Shown: piece after piece, positions 6,239 through 6,651 of the stretch
Position numbering within the stretch: the stretch's first letter is position 1
Layout of the letters: each line of letters begins with the position of its first letter
Assembly: GCA_002704145.1 (NCBI GenBank)
Contig: PAFH01000018.1
Span: forward strand, 1 to 6,651
Origin: Pelagibacteraceae bacterium
GTDB lineage: Bacteria > Pseudomonadota > Alphaproteobacteria > Pelagibacterales > Pelagibacteraceae
Length of the DNA stretch: 6,651 nucleotides
Direction: 5' to 3'
Notes under the pieces: generated by a model
Told to the model about the DNA's origin: nothing
What the model saw: only the letters and a program-made list of their open reading frames with translations
Databases searched by the model: none
Made by a program: the position numbers and the translations under genes

Positions 6239-6651
6239 ATGTCTTTTAATACTTTTGGAAAAATATTTAGATTTACTACTTGGGGAGAGTCTCATGGCCC
6301 AGCTATAGGCTGTGTAATCGATGGATGTCCACCAAATATCTCTATATCTGAGAAAGATTTACAAAAAGACATGGATAGGCGTAGACCTGGGCAGTCTAAA
6401 TTTACCACTCAAAGAAAAGAGTCAGATAAAGTGATTATTCTCTCTGGAGTATTTGAGGGAAAAACAACAGGAACACCGATTTCGATTATAATCTACAATG
6501 AAGATAAAAAATCGAGAGACTATGAATCTATTAAAAATAAATTTAGACCTGGACATGCTGATTATACTTATTTTAAAAAATATGGGATTAGAGATTTCAA
6601 AGGTGGTGGTAGACAGTCAGCAAGAGAAACTGCCTGTAGAGTAGCAGCAGG
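6239..6651 (+). CDS. aroC: Chorismate synthase, N-terminal part (cut by right window edge)
   Basis: AroC converts 5-enolpyruvylshikimate 3-phosphate to chorismate, the last shikimate-pathway step, using reduced FMN. The ATG at 6239 opens a frame of 137 codons plus 2 bases to the window end, out of the usual 350-370. The first family signature, [17 protein letters not shown] (16-32), includes His19. [15 protein letters not shown] (47-61) follows, and then [17 protein letters not shown] (103-119) with His106, which matches the catalytic His106 of E. coli AroC. The third signature reads [11 protein letters not shown] (121-131), where Lys and Gln replace the more common Arg and Ser; its other residues are conserved. 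The start matches the family's usual N-terminus ([17 protein letters not shown]). The gene diverges from pdxH and has no visible Shine-Dalgarno. The C-terminal two-thirds lie outside the window. Confidence 0.97.
   Translation, partial: MSFNTFGKIFRFTTWGESHGPAIGCVIDGCPPNISISEKDLQKDMDRRRPGQSKFTTQRKESDKVIILSGVFEGKTTGTPISIIIYNEDKKSRDYESIKNKFRPGHADYTYFKKYGIRDFKGGGRQSARETACRVAA

Noticed and set aside
1..6651. Mobile elements, CRISPR repeats, tRNA or rRNA genes, phage or defence genes
   Set aside because: Nearly every base is accounted for by conserved housekeeping genes, and I saw no long repeats, cloverleaf-like segments or signs of transfer.

Overview
The window is a densely packed, strongly A+T-rich bacterial chromosome segment. 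It holds seven recognisable housekeeping genes, two of them cut by the window edges. The proteins are lysine-, isoleucine- and asparagine-rich but keep their family motifs. The gene set (S49 peptidase, two-subunit glycyl-tRNA synthetase, pyruvate phosphate dikinase, long-chain polyprenyl diphosphate synthase, PdxH, AroC) and its arrangement fit an alphaproteobacterium. Low G+C, tiny intergenic gaps and the AroC and GlyQ sequences suggest a streamlined marine lineage such as SAR11/Pelagibacterales. That placement is inference; nothing here proves the genus. Only 187 of 6651 bases (6 + 147 + 34) lie outside genes.

Layout. From 4414 down to 1, four genes run on the minus strand as one likely operon: a cytosolic S49 peptidase (sppA-like), glyQ, glyS and the first third or less of ppdK. 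The junctions are 0 bp, 6 bp and a 1-base stop/start overlap, and the first three genes share one reading frame. A 147-bp gap (4415-4561) separates this operon from the divergent ispB-type gene. The gap carries both candidate promoters, a G+C-rich palindrome and two A+T-rich palindromes. ispB (plus) and pdxH (minus) converge and overlap by four bases, TTAA, which holds both stop codons. pdxH and aroC then diverge from a 34-bp gap; aroC runs off the right end.

Function. GlyQ and GlyS form the alpha2beta2 glycyl-tRNA synthetase. PpdK interconverts pyruvate and phosphoenolpyruvate. IspB makes the polyprenyl tail of ubiquinone and AroC makes chorismate, the precursor of its ring and of aromatic amino acids. 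PdxH makes pyridoxal 5'-phosphate. The S49 peptidase is a soluble Ser/Lys protease of unknown substrate.

I found no mobile element, CRISPR array, tRNA, rRNA, riboswitch or novel gene system. The points worth a second look concern gene packing and expression: a probable leaderless ispB mRNA, near absence of Shine-Dalgarno sequences, three same-frame genes split only by stop codons, shared antiparallel stop codons, and a symmetric G+C-rich site in the sppA/ispB divergent region.
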